Source: Thozetella sp. PMI_491
Taxonomy: Eukaryota; Ascomycota; Sordariomycetes; Chaetosphaeriales; Chaetosphaeriaceae
Direction of reading: 5' to 3'
Assembly (NCBI GenBank): GCA_021432635.1
Contig: MU270016.1
Span: 1,932,171-1,996,170, forward strand
DNA: 64,000 bases
Shown: piece by piece, positions 39,251 through 51,081 of the stretch
Position numbering within the stretch: the first letter of the stretch is position 1
Layout: each line of letters begins with the position of its first letter
The notes under the pieces: model-generated
The model's input: only the letters and a program-made list of their open reading frames with translations
What the model was told of the DNA's origin: nothing
Database searches by the model: none
Position numbers and translations under genes: made by a program

Positions 39251-41555
39251 ATGATGGTTCACGAGCAAGCCGTAGTCGACCTTTCCCCGAGCCCCGGCTC
39301 GCCGCCTCCCATGACCGCCTCCAAGTCGTCCAAGTCTTCTTCCTTCCACTCGGTCCACTCCGATGATAATAGCACCCTGGACGATGTGAGCCACTTCGAA
39401 GAGATCGGCCTGGACGATGACGCCCAGCACGACCCTCGGCACCTCGCCGACCAGCACTTCAAGGCCTCTCCTAACCCCTACACCGCGACCTTCTCAGCCG
39501 AAGTCCGGACCGCGAGCCTCCGGCAGGCGTCTGCTTCCACACCGCGGCTCCAATATTCAAGAAATTTGTCCAAGAATGGCCCGCGGCGCGAGCTCACCGC
39601 ACCCCCGACCCGGCCGTCCTTCCCCAGCCTGCAGCACCAGGTCAGGAACCTGAACAATGCGAGGACTTCTGGGCTCGGCATCGGTCCTGAGCCTAGGACC
39701 AGCCCTCTCCCGCGAACCCGCCCGGGCAGCCACTCGCCAAGATCCCTCTCTCTCGCTAGGCACCGGAGCCAGAGCCCCAACTTCTCCCTCAGCCCAAGGG
39801 ACCCCAACCTGTTGATGAAGCCCAGGAGGAGGAGCTGGCAGACGAATCACGAGAGGAAGACGGCCCTCGAGCTGGAGCTCGAGTGCGACGAGGACGACGG
39901 CGACGACATCCCGGACGACCTTGTCCTCGACAACGTGCCAATTTCGCCTCGGCCGCCGATCGAGCGAACCAGGAGCCAGCCTTGCTCCAAGGCGGCATCG
40001 CCGGAGCGCTCTACCAAGGAACGGGTCCGGAGTGTAGGAAACGGAACACCGCCGGTTCCGGCTGCTCATGGCTCCTTCCGATCGCCGACCTGGAAGTCGG
40101 ACACCGCCCTGCCCGCGCTGGCCTCGCCAGCCTCGAGTGGTGCTCCCCCGAGCCCCACCAAGTCGAGGGCCAAGAGTTGGACTCACGCCCTGGCCGACCT
40201 GAGCCGGGAGGCCAAGGAGCTGACCGAGAAGCTTGAGGAACACGCCGAGGAGGTGGAGCAGAGGCATCAGAGGTCTAGCACCGGATCGATTCCCAAGAGG
40301 AGGTCGGCTGACTCGTACGAGCCAAAGCCGCGGGTCAAGTCGGCCCTGGCCGAGCTGCCGCCCCTCCGGAGGACCAATATCATGATCGACCCGCTCCCCA
40401 TCTCCAAAGAGAAGGAGGCCGTCCTCTCGCGGACGCGCCCCTCCTGGCTCCCACCGAAGGATCCCGCCGAAGAGAAGCGTCACTTGAAGGAATACCAGAA
40501 GATGATGGCCCACAGCGCCGAAGCCGAGCGAAGACGCGAGGCCGATAAGCGGCTCCGCTCAGAATGCCGCGACACTGCTGCAGACAGCTTGATGCAGCTC
40601 TGGGAGGGCGACATTCTGCCTCGCTGGAACCAGGCGATCCGAGAGCGCCGGACTCGTGAGCTCTGGTGGCGCGGCGTCTCGCCCCGCAGCCGGGGTGCCG
40701 TCTGGAGCAGGGCGATCGGCAATGATCTCGGGTTGACCGAGGCATCGTACAACGCTGCTCTGGGCCGGGCCGAGGAGGCCAAGGCGAGGATTAAGGCAGG
40801 CACCGGAACTGTTGAGGATGGCCGTTTCGCCTTTTGGTTTGAGACAATCGCGAAGGACATCGAGGAGCGCACGTGGCGGGATTTGCGGATCTTCCAGGCA
40901 GAAGGCCCTCTGCACCAGAGTCTCGTCGATGTCTTGAGTGCCTACGTAATGTACCGCAGCGACATTGGTTATGTCCCGGGCTGCAATGTGAGTCTCGCCA
41001 AGCTAATCCGTTTCCTTGAAGTGGACAGCGGCTAACTAGCACTAGACGATTGCGGCTCTGCTCCTCCTCAACCTTTCGAGCCCTGCCTCGGCCTTCATCG
41101 CCCTCGCGAACATGCTTAATCGCTCTCTCCCGCTGAGCTTCTATGCTTTCGATGCCGGCGCGAAAGCCTCTGCCTACAATCTTTTGCTTCAGACCCTCGC
41201 GACGAAATCGCCAAAGTTGCACGACCACATCGTCAAACTCCCCGACCATGACCCGGAATACTACCTGGGTGACGTGTTCACCTCTCTCTTCACCACCCAT
41301 CTGGCGCTAGACGAAGCTGCCAGGCTCTGGGATGTATACGTCTTCGAGGGCGATGGTATCCTCGTCCGAGCCGGCGTAGCTTTCCTGTGCCAACGGGAGA
41401 TGGCCCTCCTCGGAACGCGATCCATGGAGGAGCTCAAGGCAGTCATTTACGGCGTCAGCGCCAATACGTCCGAGCTCAAGGAACAGCGCGTTGTAACGAA
41501 GACTGGCGAGGAGGATCGCTGGATGCAGGCGGTGAGGGAGGCCGGGAAGGCGTAA
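39251..41555 (+). CDS. TBC-domain (Rab-GAP type) protein, TBC1D12/14-like
   Basis: Exons 39251-40987 and 41046-41555, 748 aa. The first about 450 residues are low-complexity Ser/Pro/Arg-rich with a coiled-coil-like stretch (LSREAKELTEKLEEHAEEVEQ). The TBC domain begins near 465 (RELWWRGVSPRSRGAVWSR) and continues across the 58-bp intron into TIAALLLLNLSSPASAFIAL, ANMLNRSLPLSFY and LDEAARLWDVYVFEGDGILV. The layout resembles human TBC1D12/14 and fungal relatives that regulate Rab GTPases in endosome or autophagy traffic. The arginine-finger segment reads KDIEERTW, with an Arg. The glutamine-finger motif, normally YxQG, is YVPG at about 574-577, so catalysis by the dual-finger mechanism is doubtful. 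Two adjacent ATGs start the frame; the first is used. Confidence 0.85.
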
Positions 41556-42981
41556 CTGCGAATCCAACTAACACGACTTGATGATTACTATTTGCTGGCT
41601 CTTTGCTGCTCGTCGCCTGGGCGACTCGACCTCAAATCCAGGAAAGCGTTTCTTTCTCGGGATCGACACACGATCTTTTTCGATTTGAGCGAACGGCGTT
41701 TTTGGACCGACCTGATGCCCCGGCTACGCGCCTGGCTTCGGTAGATATGGAGTGCTAAGGATACATAGGCGTGTTTTTACATATGGGGGACCTTTGGCCA
41801 GTTCCCAGCTGAGTGGAACTGGCGTGAATTTCGACAAAAGGCGTTTTGACACCGGATCGCGTTGCTGCGGCACACGAATTTTCCGCGACTTGGTGGCCGA
41901 ATTTCACTACGTTCTCCCCGGTTTGTTGGGAGCCTTCTTTACGACGCTTGTTAACTTCTATTTATTAATTCTGCGGCTTCGCACCACGCGCGTCGACCGC
42001 CTGCCTTGGGATGGGGTATAATCCAGGTAGTAGGGGCTTGTATATATATATACGTTGTGTCTAGCGGTGCGTGGCTGGCAGGAGGGGAGCCATATGTTCG
42101 GATGCTCTGCTAGGGCAAGAACGTGGCCACGTCTCGCCTTTCTAGCATCACATCGAACTGGCGCTGGCCCTCAATGCCCGCCCGCGCCCACTGGGGGTGG
42201 ATGTCACAACTTATATATAATAACATCATAGATCTGGCTGGTAATTTAGTGTAATTACTACCCGCTAATTTGGTTCCCGCCCATCCTACGAGGTCCTATG
42301 CGCGTCCTAGAGCTCTAGGCCAAGCCATTGATATCTCCGAGAGGCTCGATCTTGGGTGCTGTTTGCCCTAGAAGCTGTACTAGTCTCAAATTTTGTTGTG
42401 CCAACGAGACCGAGGTGGCGACGGGTGCAACGGATGACCCCGTTGCTCGTCTTGTCTCGCTAAACCCCCGAGATATCGAGACCGGCCGCCACCCATGTCC
42501 GCGACGTGTTACGCCGCTTCCGTCGGGTGGCATGAGCTCCCGTGAGACAAACCCTTTCTGGTCCAACATCTGGCTTCGGGTTTGGTCTACACCGAGCTCG
42601 TGTCACGCCCATCCGCGGTTGGCCCGAAACTTTCGGTGGCACCTGGGTGGGATCCCGGCTGCATGGGGGCAAAAATAAAAGGGTTGTGAGTATACTCGGT
42701 TTGGAATCAAGTTTAAACTCTGAAGCTACGTAGTAATCCGTATAGGTATTTGGTATAAATCATCCGAACGCTCACTGATGCGTTAGTCCAAGACGCCATG
42801 AACCCGCCCCTCCCAATTCCGATCATGACAAAAAACGGGGCAGGGTGGGGTGTTGTACAAAAACAATAGAAAAGGCAGTTTCGTCGCCCCCGGGCCCCTT
42901 TCCTCGTCTCATTATATCCAGACACTGCAGGCGTATCACAATCGTTGCCCGGCCGGTGCTTGTGGCCGGTCTTTACGTCTC
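41556..42981. other. Convergent intergenic region, TBC gene to GT31-like gene
   Basis: 1.4 kb between two convergent stops. It includes a (TA)6 run at 42041-42052 and AT-rich DNA at 42200-42270. No gene is seen. Confidence 0.5.
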
Positions 42982-44514
42982 TCAGCTCTTCGGCCACACC
43001 AGCTCGATTACCTCGTCCGGATCGCTCGAGTCGTCTTCAGCCCGGAAGACGTAAATCTGGCGGAACTCGCCGTTGGCCGTCGTCTGCGAGTCCTTGAGCC
43101 TCCAGCTCTTCTTCTGGTCCTTGCTCAGCTTGGGGCGGAAGCGCCCGTAGCTGAAGTCAAAGCCGTGGTCGGGGTGCGGGAAGGTGCCTTCCATGCTGTT
43201 CAGGTCGATGCTGTCCAGACCCTCCGGGTAGTGCGTGAAGCTGTAGCCGTTGACGAACAGGAAGTCGTTCTCCAGCCGGTAGCGCTGGAGGAAGCAGTCG
43301 CCGCAGACGCCCGTGACGGCGGCCATCTTGGTCACCGGCTCCTGGTACCAGCTCTTCCAGTGGTGCAGGCTCAGCGGGTGCACGCCGCTCTCGTAGAAGC
43401 CCGACACGTCATCGTGGATGTCGTGCTGGTAGAGGCCCTCGACGATGGTCAGCCGCGTCCGAGTGTGGAAGTAGACGCAGTCCCGCATCATGCCGTCGCC
43501 GGTGTGGATGATGGCCTCGCGGATGCACTGGTCCACGTACGGGTCGAGCTGCTTGGCGAGGGGCATGCTGATGAAGGAGCCGGCGCCGCCGAACGCCATG
43601 AAGCCCCAAGCCTTGACTTGTATAAAGTCGTCGGAGAGGGCGCCGATCCACCAGGGCTTGGACGCCTCGAAGCGGCCCAGGGCCTGGTCGAGGGGGTATA
43701 GCGAGGGGAAGAAGGTGTCGTCATCCAGGATGCCGAGCCACGTTGTTTCGTCTGTCGAGATGGCCAGCAGGTCATGGATCAGCTTGAAGTGGTGCTGCTC
43801 GACGGTGACGCGCTGTTTGGGGTCGCCGTTGGGGTGCACTTTGAGGCGCGGCGCCGTGAAGACTGCGTCGACACCTTGGGCGCGGTACTTCTCCTCCAGG
43901 GCCTTCAAGTCGAAGTTGGTGTCTGGGTCGTCGGCATCCACCGCCACGCCGACTAGCTTGGCACCGGTTCCTGACATCCAGTGGGCAAAGGCGTCTAGCG
44001 AGTCCTCGATGCGGTCATACTTGGAGGCGATTCCGAAGGCCAAGTGGCTGTACTTCTTTTTGGGATATGCCGAGGCCACCGGGATCGGCAGTTCGACGCA
44101 GTCGGCCGGCCTGTCGTAGGTACACGACGTTAGGTCGACGCTGGTCTTGTCGCCGACTAGGGCATCCGAGATATTGGTGATGGCATCGCGCTCAGGGGCG
44201 TTCCAGACCGGCTTCACGCAACGCTTGGAGTAGACGATCTGGTCGGTCAAGTCTAGCTCTGGGCGGCGCAAGAAGTCGATGTCTGGAGAGCACTCGCCGG
44301 GCCCGAGCTGGTTGCGATTTAAGGGCCGCTTGGGCGGGAGGGCCGGCTCCAGAGGCAGCACGGGTGCCGCAGCCTTGGCCTGTTCTAGCACCGACGGCGG
44401 CAGTATCCTCCCACCGCGCAGCCGGCCGAAGGTGATGATGAAGATGAAGACGACGACGGCGATGAGGATAGGGAAGCCCCGCGAGAAGCGCTGCGGCATA
44501 ATCATCGTCGGCAT
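42982..44514 (-). CDS. Type II membrane glycosyltransferase, GT31/fringe-like
   Basis: Single exon, 510 aa. The short basic N-terminus MPTMIMPQRFSRG is followed by a membrane anchor at about 14-30 (FPILIAVVVFIFIITF), the topology of Golgi glycosyltransferases. A Pro-rich stem leads to a catalytic domain with YSHLAFGIASKYDR, then GVDAVFTAPRLKVH, the nucleotide-sugar DxD-type motif GILDDDTFFPSLYPLD at about 262-277, and the fringe-type segments WWIGALSDDF and AFGGAGSFISMPLAKQLDPY. HTGDGMMRDCVYFHT follows. These fit the fungal DUF604/GT31 group; donor and acceptor are unknown. The reading frame stays open 127 codons upstream, but that part is low-complexity and lies over a G/C homopolymer, so I start at 44514, directly before the anchor. 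Confidence 0.8.
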   Translation of the reverse strand: MPTMIMPQRFSRGFPILIAVVVFIFIITFGRLRGGRILPPSVLEQAKAAAPVLPLEPALPPKRPLNRNQLGPGECSPDIDFLRRPELDLTDQIVYSKRCVKPVWNAPERDAITNISDALVGDKTSVDLTSCTYDRPADCVELPIPVASAYPKKKYSHLAFGIASKYDRIEDSLDAFAHWMSGTGAKLVGVAVDADDPDTNFDLKALEEKYRAQGVDAVFTAPRLKVHPNGDPKQRVTVEQHHFKLIHDLLAISTDETTWLGILDDDTFFPSLYPLDQALGRFEASKPWWIGALSDDFIQVKAWGFMAFGGAGSFISMPLAKQLDPYVDQCIREAIIHTGDGMMRDCVYFHTRTRLTIVEGLYQHDIHDDVSGFYESGVHPLSLHHWKSWYQEPVTKMAAVTGVCGDCFLQRYRLENDFLFVNGYSFTHYPEGLDSIDLNSMEGTFPHPDHGFDFSYGRFRPKLSKDQKKSWRLKDSQTTANGEFRQIYVFRAEDDSSDPDEVIELVWPKS

Positions 44515-47308
44515 CGCTTTTTTGCCCCTTATCGACGACGGTAGTCCGCGGCGAAAAGGGGAGCAGAATGGAGCTAACGAGAGAGAGGGGGGGGGAGGGG
44601 GCGGGCTAATTAAGGTGCGAGAAAGCGCGCAACAGCGTGCGATCTCGACCAGGACGAAGGCGCTCTCTCCAAGGCGCAGTTCAAGGCGCTCTCCGAAGCG
44701 CTCTCTTGTCGTCGCGCTGGGAGAGGGGTGCGGGTTGAGATGCGACCGGCGTCGTTGGTCGTTGGTCGTGGGGGACCAATCTCGGAGAGGATTTCGAGGT
44801 CCAGGTTCGAGGCCCCGGCCAAGAAATAACAGCATCCCGGTGGGGCTGGTCCCGGGGATAGCCTGGCCTGTCTTGGATAGGGGTGCAGCCGCCAACCGCC
44901 CCCCAACGCGTTAGTAGTAGAAAGACCCCGGCAAACCCCCCTTTTGTATCGCCGTTGGAACCACCAAACCTTGCGAGCCTGGTCTATCGCGCTCCCTACC
45001 GTTCGGCGACGATCATGTTGGTGTTGAAAAGAGCTGGCGGAGACACACCGGCCAGAAGTCGCTTCCTTCTCTCTGCGCTAATTAGGGCATTGGGTAAAGC
45101 AGATAAGGTAGGTAGCTATCGCCTGAGGCTGAGGGGTATCTATGGTAGGTACTGTACTTAACCGAGATCTTCCTCTGGGTGCATGTACTGTACCTACAGA
45201 GCAGGCAGTAAGCTACGGCTCGAGCAGGTGCGGATTTAGCCATCCTACGCCGTTTCCTGCCGTTTGCTGCCGATTGCCATGGATTTGTGCCACGCACCCA
45301 GCAGGCAGTTTGCCTCTCCCGCATGCAGGCCACCAGGTACCTCGCTAATGGATGGGCATTTGCTAGCCGATCCGCTGAAGACTTGCGTCACCAGGACCCA
45401 GGCAAGCGATCCCCTAATCTACGCCCCTAACCACTTTTTTTTTTTTCTTTCTTCCTTGCTCTCCTATGATTGCTCCCCCCCTGCGCTTAGCCAATTAGCC
45501 AACCCCCCAAGGGCCGCGCCTCCAACCGAGACTAAGTTGATTTCGACTCGTGCGCCGGACGGCCCTCCTGCATTGCACAGCGGTCGATCTTGTCGAGCAC
45601 CACCGGGATCGGCCCCCACGTCGCGCAGGGGAAGAGCCTGGAAGCGTGTTCAGAGCTTTCCTTCGGCAGAGTCAAGACGCACGCCCAATTTTAGGCGAGA
45701 GACCAACGCATGCCAGCCACCTGTTTGAGCATGGGCCCGATCGAGATGGACGGGACGAGTTCGTGCGGCTGTCAAAAATAGCCGCCGCCGCCCTGCCCGC
45801 GTGCATGTCTGTATCTGTCTCTACCATGTGCGAGAATTTGGCGGGCCTGAGTCAATGCGGAGAGCCGCTAATACCGCATCCGCCTCGCAGAGCGGCTTTC
45901 ACTGGAGAGTGAGGTTGAGCCGGCACGGCCGATTGACGGCATTGCTAGAGGGGCTTTCTGCCCGCCGTCGATGCATCCCTTCATGCGAGCACCCGGAGTA
46001 GAGCCAGGTAAAAATTCGGTAGCATTGGGCCAGAGGAACAGATGGGACCTCAGGGTCTCGCGCCGTTGCTACCCTTCGCTCGTCATCGACTCCCCAAAAA
46101 GCTCCAGAACAGTTGCCTGTGCCTTGCGTTTCTCCCGATTGCGGAGCACGACGTGGGGAACAGCAAAACTGGTTCGGAATGAACGTCGATGCCAGCAGGG
46201 TGCCACCAGAGTCTCTCCTGTCTTGGCTGTTGAACGCATGCGCCTATATTTAACGAGACTGGATTCTTGCTTGCACGGTGTGCCCCATCGTACCTTGCTG
46301 ATCCCCTCCCTCCCCCACCACTGTAAGCAGTAGAGCCCAATCCCGGGATTACCATTACGCGGACGCTGGAGCCGCACGCGCGTGCGTCATTATGGCGCGC
46401 CAATGCGTCGCCCGATCTTGGGGTGAGATCCTGGGGCCGCTCGCCATGCCAAGCGACGGGCCCGGGAACTGGGCTGCCTCAGCTGGAATGTGGTGTTCTA
46501 GAAACCCACACGTCGAACGTTTGTTGTTGACTTGTCTTCCCTGGCCTCGTCGCCCATCCTTGCTGTTCCTGGGCGCCACGGTAACCCACAAGCCCGCACC
46601 TAGACGCGTGATTTAGATCGAATTTGGATGAAAGAGAAAAAAAAAAGTGACCTGTGTCCTCCTTCCTAAGCACAAATCGTGGGCCCAGAGCTACCAGGTG
46701 GATGCGAGACCTTGATGCGTTTCTTGAGACTTTGGCGTGACCGAGACAATGTCGACGCCCGTCCCTGGCGCTCGCAACCTCCTATGCAGCAACATGATGT
46801 AATGGCTGTAAGATTTATCGCCAGCACCTCCACCGTATTAATTCAGATAATTCGGTCCTTCCTCCCCTCGGGCGTGTTCCACCTAGCGATCTATCAGGTA
46901 GTGTCAGACCGCCGGAGCTCGTCCCTGGTTCCCATCCGGTCTTTAACAGGTTTAAACGGTCTGATAGACTACTAGGCGGTCGCCGAAAGCCCGCCTCACG
47001 TAAACCTGCCCTAAAGGAGTATAATACCGAGTATGAACACATATAATCATCGCGTCTTGCTTTATTGGCCATATATCCGTATAGCCCCCTGGTACTTCCT
47101 ATGAGACTTTAGTGGTTGCCAATCCTCTGCTCAACATTGCACTCAAACCACTGGCATTGCGGTCTAGTAAGATGGCAAATGTTATATAACAAGTAGGTAG
47201 TCTACAGACCAGGTCTTGCGGCCGGGAGGCGGCGAGTATTCTACTCGCCTTCACACTCCTGTATTTTATCTACCACGCAACATCTACCCACCCCAGCCGT
47301 ACGCCATC
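44515..47308. other. 2.8-kb region between GT31-like gene and the TIGR04076-like gene
   Basis: It holds the GT31-like promoter/leader, with a G-rich tract on the plus strand at 44587-44605 (nine G, A, five G, C, three G), a poly-T tract at about 45436-45447, and the 3' flank of the TIGR04076-like gene. The segment 46900-47250 is AT-rich. Overlapping frames up to about 150 codons near 45264-45728 are not convincing. Confidence 0.45.
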
Positions 47309-47716
47309 TTAGGCGTTTCCCTCTAGTCCCACCACGGTGGTCTCGGCGTGGCTAAACTTGCGGATGCCGGTCCTGATGATCTTGAGCTGCGACTTGCAGT
47401 TCGGATCCGGGCAGGCAATCAACGCATCCGACGTCATCCAGTCGTTGGCGTGCGTTATCCTCTGCTTCGCGGCCAGGAGCGGCAGCACGGAGGCTGGCCA
47501 ACAGGTTAGCTAACGCTGCTGGAGGATGGATAGAGCCACCGTACAGAGACTATAAATGCTTATCCCTTGGCCAGGCGGGAGGTACATCATTTCACCTTGC
47601 AGGGTGAAGTGATCGCCGGCTTTGGCTCCGCAGAGAATGCGCTCTCCGGGCGGGCAGACCACTTCGACGCGAAGGTCGTAGAGCTCGAAAGAGTCATCAT
47701 GCGCAGGGGCTGCCAT
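47309..47716 (-). CDS. Small TIGR04076-like protein
   Basis: Two exons (47716-47545 and 47493-47309), 118 aa. Spliced protein has YDLRVEVVCPPGERILCGAK, AGDHFTLQGEMMYLPPGQGI, then SIYSLSSVLPLLAAKQR and ALIACPDPNCKSQLKIIRTG. This matches the pattern of the small TIGR04076 family: an opening V-x-V strand, a Cys/Gly-K-x-GD turn, a helix ending LPxLxAKxR, and a CPDP loop. Function of that family is unknown. The 51-bp intron uses T|GTACGG and a CTAAC branch site; without it the frame stops soon after QQR. It sits just 3' of, and on the same strand as, the Zn2Cys6 gene (174 bp between), so a regulatory link is possible but unproven. Confidence 0.6.
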
Positions 47717-47890
47717 GGTGACGATGGCGCGATAGGCAAGGTCGAGAGGGTGTATCGGCGAGACGTTGCTCAGTTCTCGCCCAGCTAAGCACTGGGCTAG
47801 TGGGAAGAGGCGGGGCAGCCTGTGTCAGGAGCTCCGAGTCTCGGAACAATTAGCGGCGCGCGCGCCGGGCACCTGCAACGGACTGGCGCC

Positions 47891-50245
47891 TCAGAAATAT
47901 GAATGCGCCAGGTCGATATGACCACCCGTCTCGAGTAGAGGGAACAGGTTCATGGCGCCAAACTGCGGTGACTCTGTGTCCAGCGATGGACCCATGAGGT
48001 CAAAGTCTGGCGTCCTCGGCAGCGGATCCGAAAGGCCTAGGAATGTCGAGTCCAGGTCAAACGTAAAGCGCGGCGACGGGCCACCGACGTATGGCGGCCG
48101 CGCTGCCTCCTGCCTACCACTGCTAGTGCTATCGGCGTCCCGGAAACTCGCGGCGAGGTTCCCGAACGGACTGGCCATCTGGGACAGGCTGACGGAATCC
48201 CGCGCGGGCGTGCCTGCGTCGCTGCCGCCTCGCAGCTCCCGTGGAATGAGGCCGAAGAGCTGAGACGAGCTTTCGGTCCGGCGGAGCCGCTCTTGGGTCT
48301 CCTTCTTGTCCAGATACTGTAGTGCTGTGCTGAGGAGGGACTTGGCGATTAGCGAGTACTGCATGGCATGCGCGTCGCTCTGGGCAAAGTGCTCGAGCGC
48401 GGCGATGGAGGAGCCGCAGTATTTCTCGATGATGCGGCCGAACCCGCCCAATAGGCCAAGGCCGAGGACTAGAGAAGAGGCGAAGAGCCACGACCTGGGG
48501 CGGAAGGCGTCAGTGACATCGTATGCGAGTTATGTGGGCAGGATCGGGAAGCCTTACACGGCAAGGGGAGCCCTGCGGCTCATCTGACCTCGGGTGATGA
48601 GGTCCTGGATCGGATCGATCATGAGGCTGGCCGCATCGATGCAGGCGTCAGCTAGTTTAGATTTCCCTGACACGAGACCGCTGCGGCCGAATGAGGCTGA
48701 CGGATACCCGTCCGAGAGGCGGCGGTGGAGCTCGTACATGAGGAACGGCCGGGACACGAGGATGACGGCGTAGTAGTAGGTGGCTAGCACCTGGCATGCG
48801 CCGTTCAGCAGGCCTTCGTCACTGGGCGAGCCAGCCGAGATGACGTCCTTGAGCCGCTGCAGCCAGCGCGTGGACCAGTCCCGCAACTCGCGCGAGATGC
48901 CCTCGGTCAACTGCAAGGAGATCTTGCGCCGTGAGTACACCTCTAGCACGATGGCCTCGATGATGATAAAGATCTGGCCGGACGCATTCAGGAGGTCGAA
49001 CGGCTCTTCACCGTCCTCGTCGGTCCCGCGGTACGAGACGGTACAGTCGACGTCCGAGGTCGCCGGCGGTCGCCCCATCGAGGTGCTGAGGAACAGGTCC
49101 ACCACCCGGAGGCTCTTCCAGAGGCTGTCCCGCTGGCGGTGCATCTCGGCCCCGAAGCGCGCATTGACCTCGGTCCGGTGTAGGCCGACCGAGTAGGCTG
49201 CGCGGACGGCAATGCCAAAGAACAAGAAGGCGCCGTTGATCTGGCAGGCGCCGAGCATGTAGAGCGTGATGAGGATGAAGGCCTGTACGGTGCCCACACC
49301 TAGGTTGCCGCTGAGGTCCGCGAGAGCCTGGTTGCGGGCGTGGTCGAAGTAAGACTGGGCGACTTCCTCGTCGGTCTTCTGCAGCCCGATGGCGAGGACG
49401 AGATAGTAGATGGCCGATACGGTCACTTCAGACGAGGGCCGCTCGTGGGCCTGATCCGCCCAGCTGGTGATGTCGCCGGCGAGGTGCGCCTTGTCGAAGA
49501 GGTCCACGAGGCCGGTCGTCATGGCAAAGTAGGCTGCCACGGCCGCTTCGACCGCCACGGCCTTGACGGCGGGCGGGCCATCGGATGGCCCTGAGGCTTT
49601 GGGGAAGCCCGACGAGGACGGGTTCTCGAGGATCGAGTACCGGCTTGTCTCAGGCGCAAAGGCGTTGGGGTCGACGCGCGTCGTAACTAACTGCCGGGTC
49701 GTCTGGAAGAAGGACAGCGGCGCGCAGTCGCCAATGAAGATCAGCTTGCCCTGGGCGTCGCGCAGCAGGCGGGCCTCTCGCGGCACCTCGGCCTCCTCGT
49801 GTTCGTCGACCACGGTCGAGCCGTCAGCAAGGTGGGTGTCGGGCTGGGTGTCGTGGCCGGAGCCGTGTCGCGCGAGGCGCATGCCGCTCCGTGCCGAGCC
49901 AGGGGAGACGACAATCTCCTGCGAAGCCTTCCCGGGCCGGTCGCCGGCGCCGGCGCCGGGCACCGGGGTCTGCGAGGCGACTGAGGGCCGGCCCGAGGCG
50001 GCAGAGCTCGGCGGCGGCGACGTGTAGGTGCGGTCGCTGCTCGCCACAGGCCCAGCGGCGCGCAGGCGCGGGCGGCGACGCTGCTGCGGGGTGTAATGGC
50101 AGTGCTGCGGACGGCCGCGTTTGGTGCAATAGGCGCACGGAGTGGCGCCGGAGCACTTGACCTTCCGGGCCTTGCAGACGTCGCACGCATTGGCGATGCG
50201 GACGCGCGTATAGGGCGATCCCGGGATGTCGTCGTCCATGTCCAT
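47891..50245 (-). CDS. Zn2Cys6 fungal transcription factor
   Basis: Exons 50245-48558 and 48494-47891, 763 aa. The binuclear zinc cluster is at residues 21-49: C-x2-C-x6-C-x5-C-x2-C-x8-C (CDVCKARKVKC, then CAYC). It is preceded by MDMDDDIPGSPYTRVRIANA. After a disordered linker comes the fungal-specific middle homology domain (about 270-520) with VQAFILITLYMLGACQINGA, AYSVGLHRTEVNARF and LRVVDLFLSTSMGRPPATSD. The C-terminal exon is Ser/Pro-rich and acidic, a likely activation region. The 63-bp intron (GT|GTAAGG, CACTGAC branch) joins PLAV to SWLFASS. The frame is open to 50428 but only by a TTG; the ATG at 50245 lies 20 residues before the zinc cluster, which is typical. Target genes are unknown. 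Confidence 0.9.
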
Positions 50246-51081
50246 TGTTCCCTCCGATTTCACGGGGCTTCGGCTTGCGGCATCGGGGACGGAGCGGGAG
50301 TGCGATGCTAAGGAGAGATGAGAGACGGCACGCGGGGCTCTCTTTTGGATCCGTCGGACGGGCTTATCAAGGCCGCTACTGCCCGGTTGCCAAGCGGTTG
50401 AACCAGTGCGCCGGTCTTCTTTGACCAAAGCCTGCTAAGCCCGCTAAGCCTTCTCCCCACCGCCTCACCTTGGCCCTAAAAAATGCAGCTAGCCCTGATT
50501 GGGATTGGCCATTGACCATGACTCTTGTTTACTCGCCCCTGCCTCGGGTGAGTCTCGGGGTGTGCAAAACCGCTCAGGACAGGGATCAAAGATATCAAGA
50601 AGAGGCTGCAAAAAATGTGACGAGGCACGGGATGCATCTCGTCTCGCTGAAGCACAGAATAGCCTCGTGCTGCACCCCACGTCAGCCATGGCCGGGGCAT
50701 CCAATGCTGGGGAGCGCGAGAAGCTGCAACGGCCGCAATTGGAAGGTCGCTAGCTAGTTAGCCGGGAGGCACGGGTCGATTCGGATCATTTTTTTGGCTC
50801 AGTTATTTTCTATGGAATGAACGACCAACCCAAAGCCGGTCCGTTGAGGGAGGCACTGGCCGGTAGTGCTACAATCATGTCCGCTTCCCGCTCTAGTTAC
50901 CGCCAAGGGCGACAAAACACAAGATACCAACGTTTTAAGCCTCTTCTTCGCCAACCGCATTTTTACGTATGTCTTTTCCCCAGACAAATGCTACCTTGAT
51001 CTTTTCCTGCCTATGCAAACCGAAGCGCTACTTGGTGCGACGGGGGATGAACACGCGGCGACACCTCTTTTTAAACCTGCC
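50246..51081. other. Promoter side of Zn2Cys6 gene to relic AdSS
   Basis: 836 bp. It must include the Zn2Cys6 promoter and leader. No gene recognised. Confidence 0.45.

Noticed and set aside
44515-44895. N-terminal extension of the GT31-like protein
   Set aside because: It is low-complexity, covers a homopolymer tract and would bury the signal anchor; the ATG at 44514 fits type II topology.
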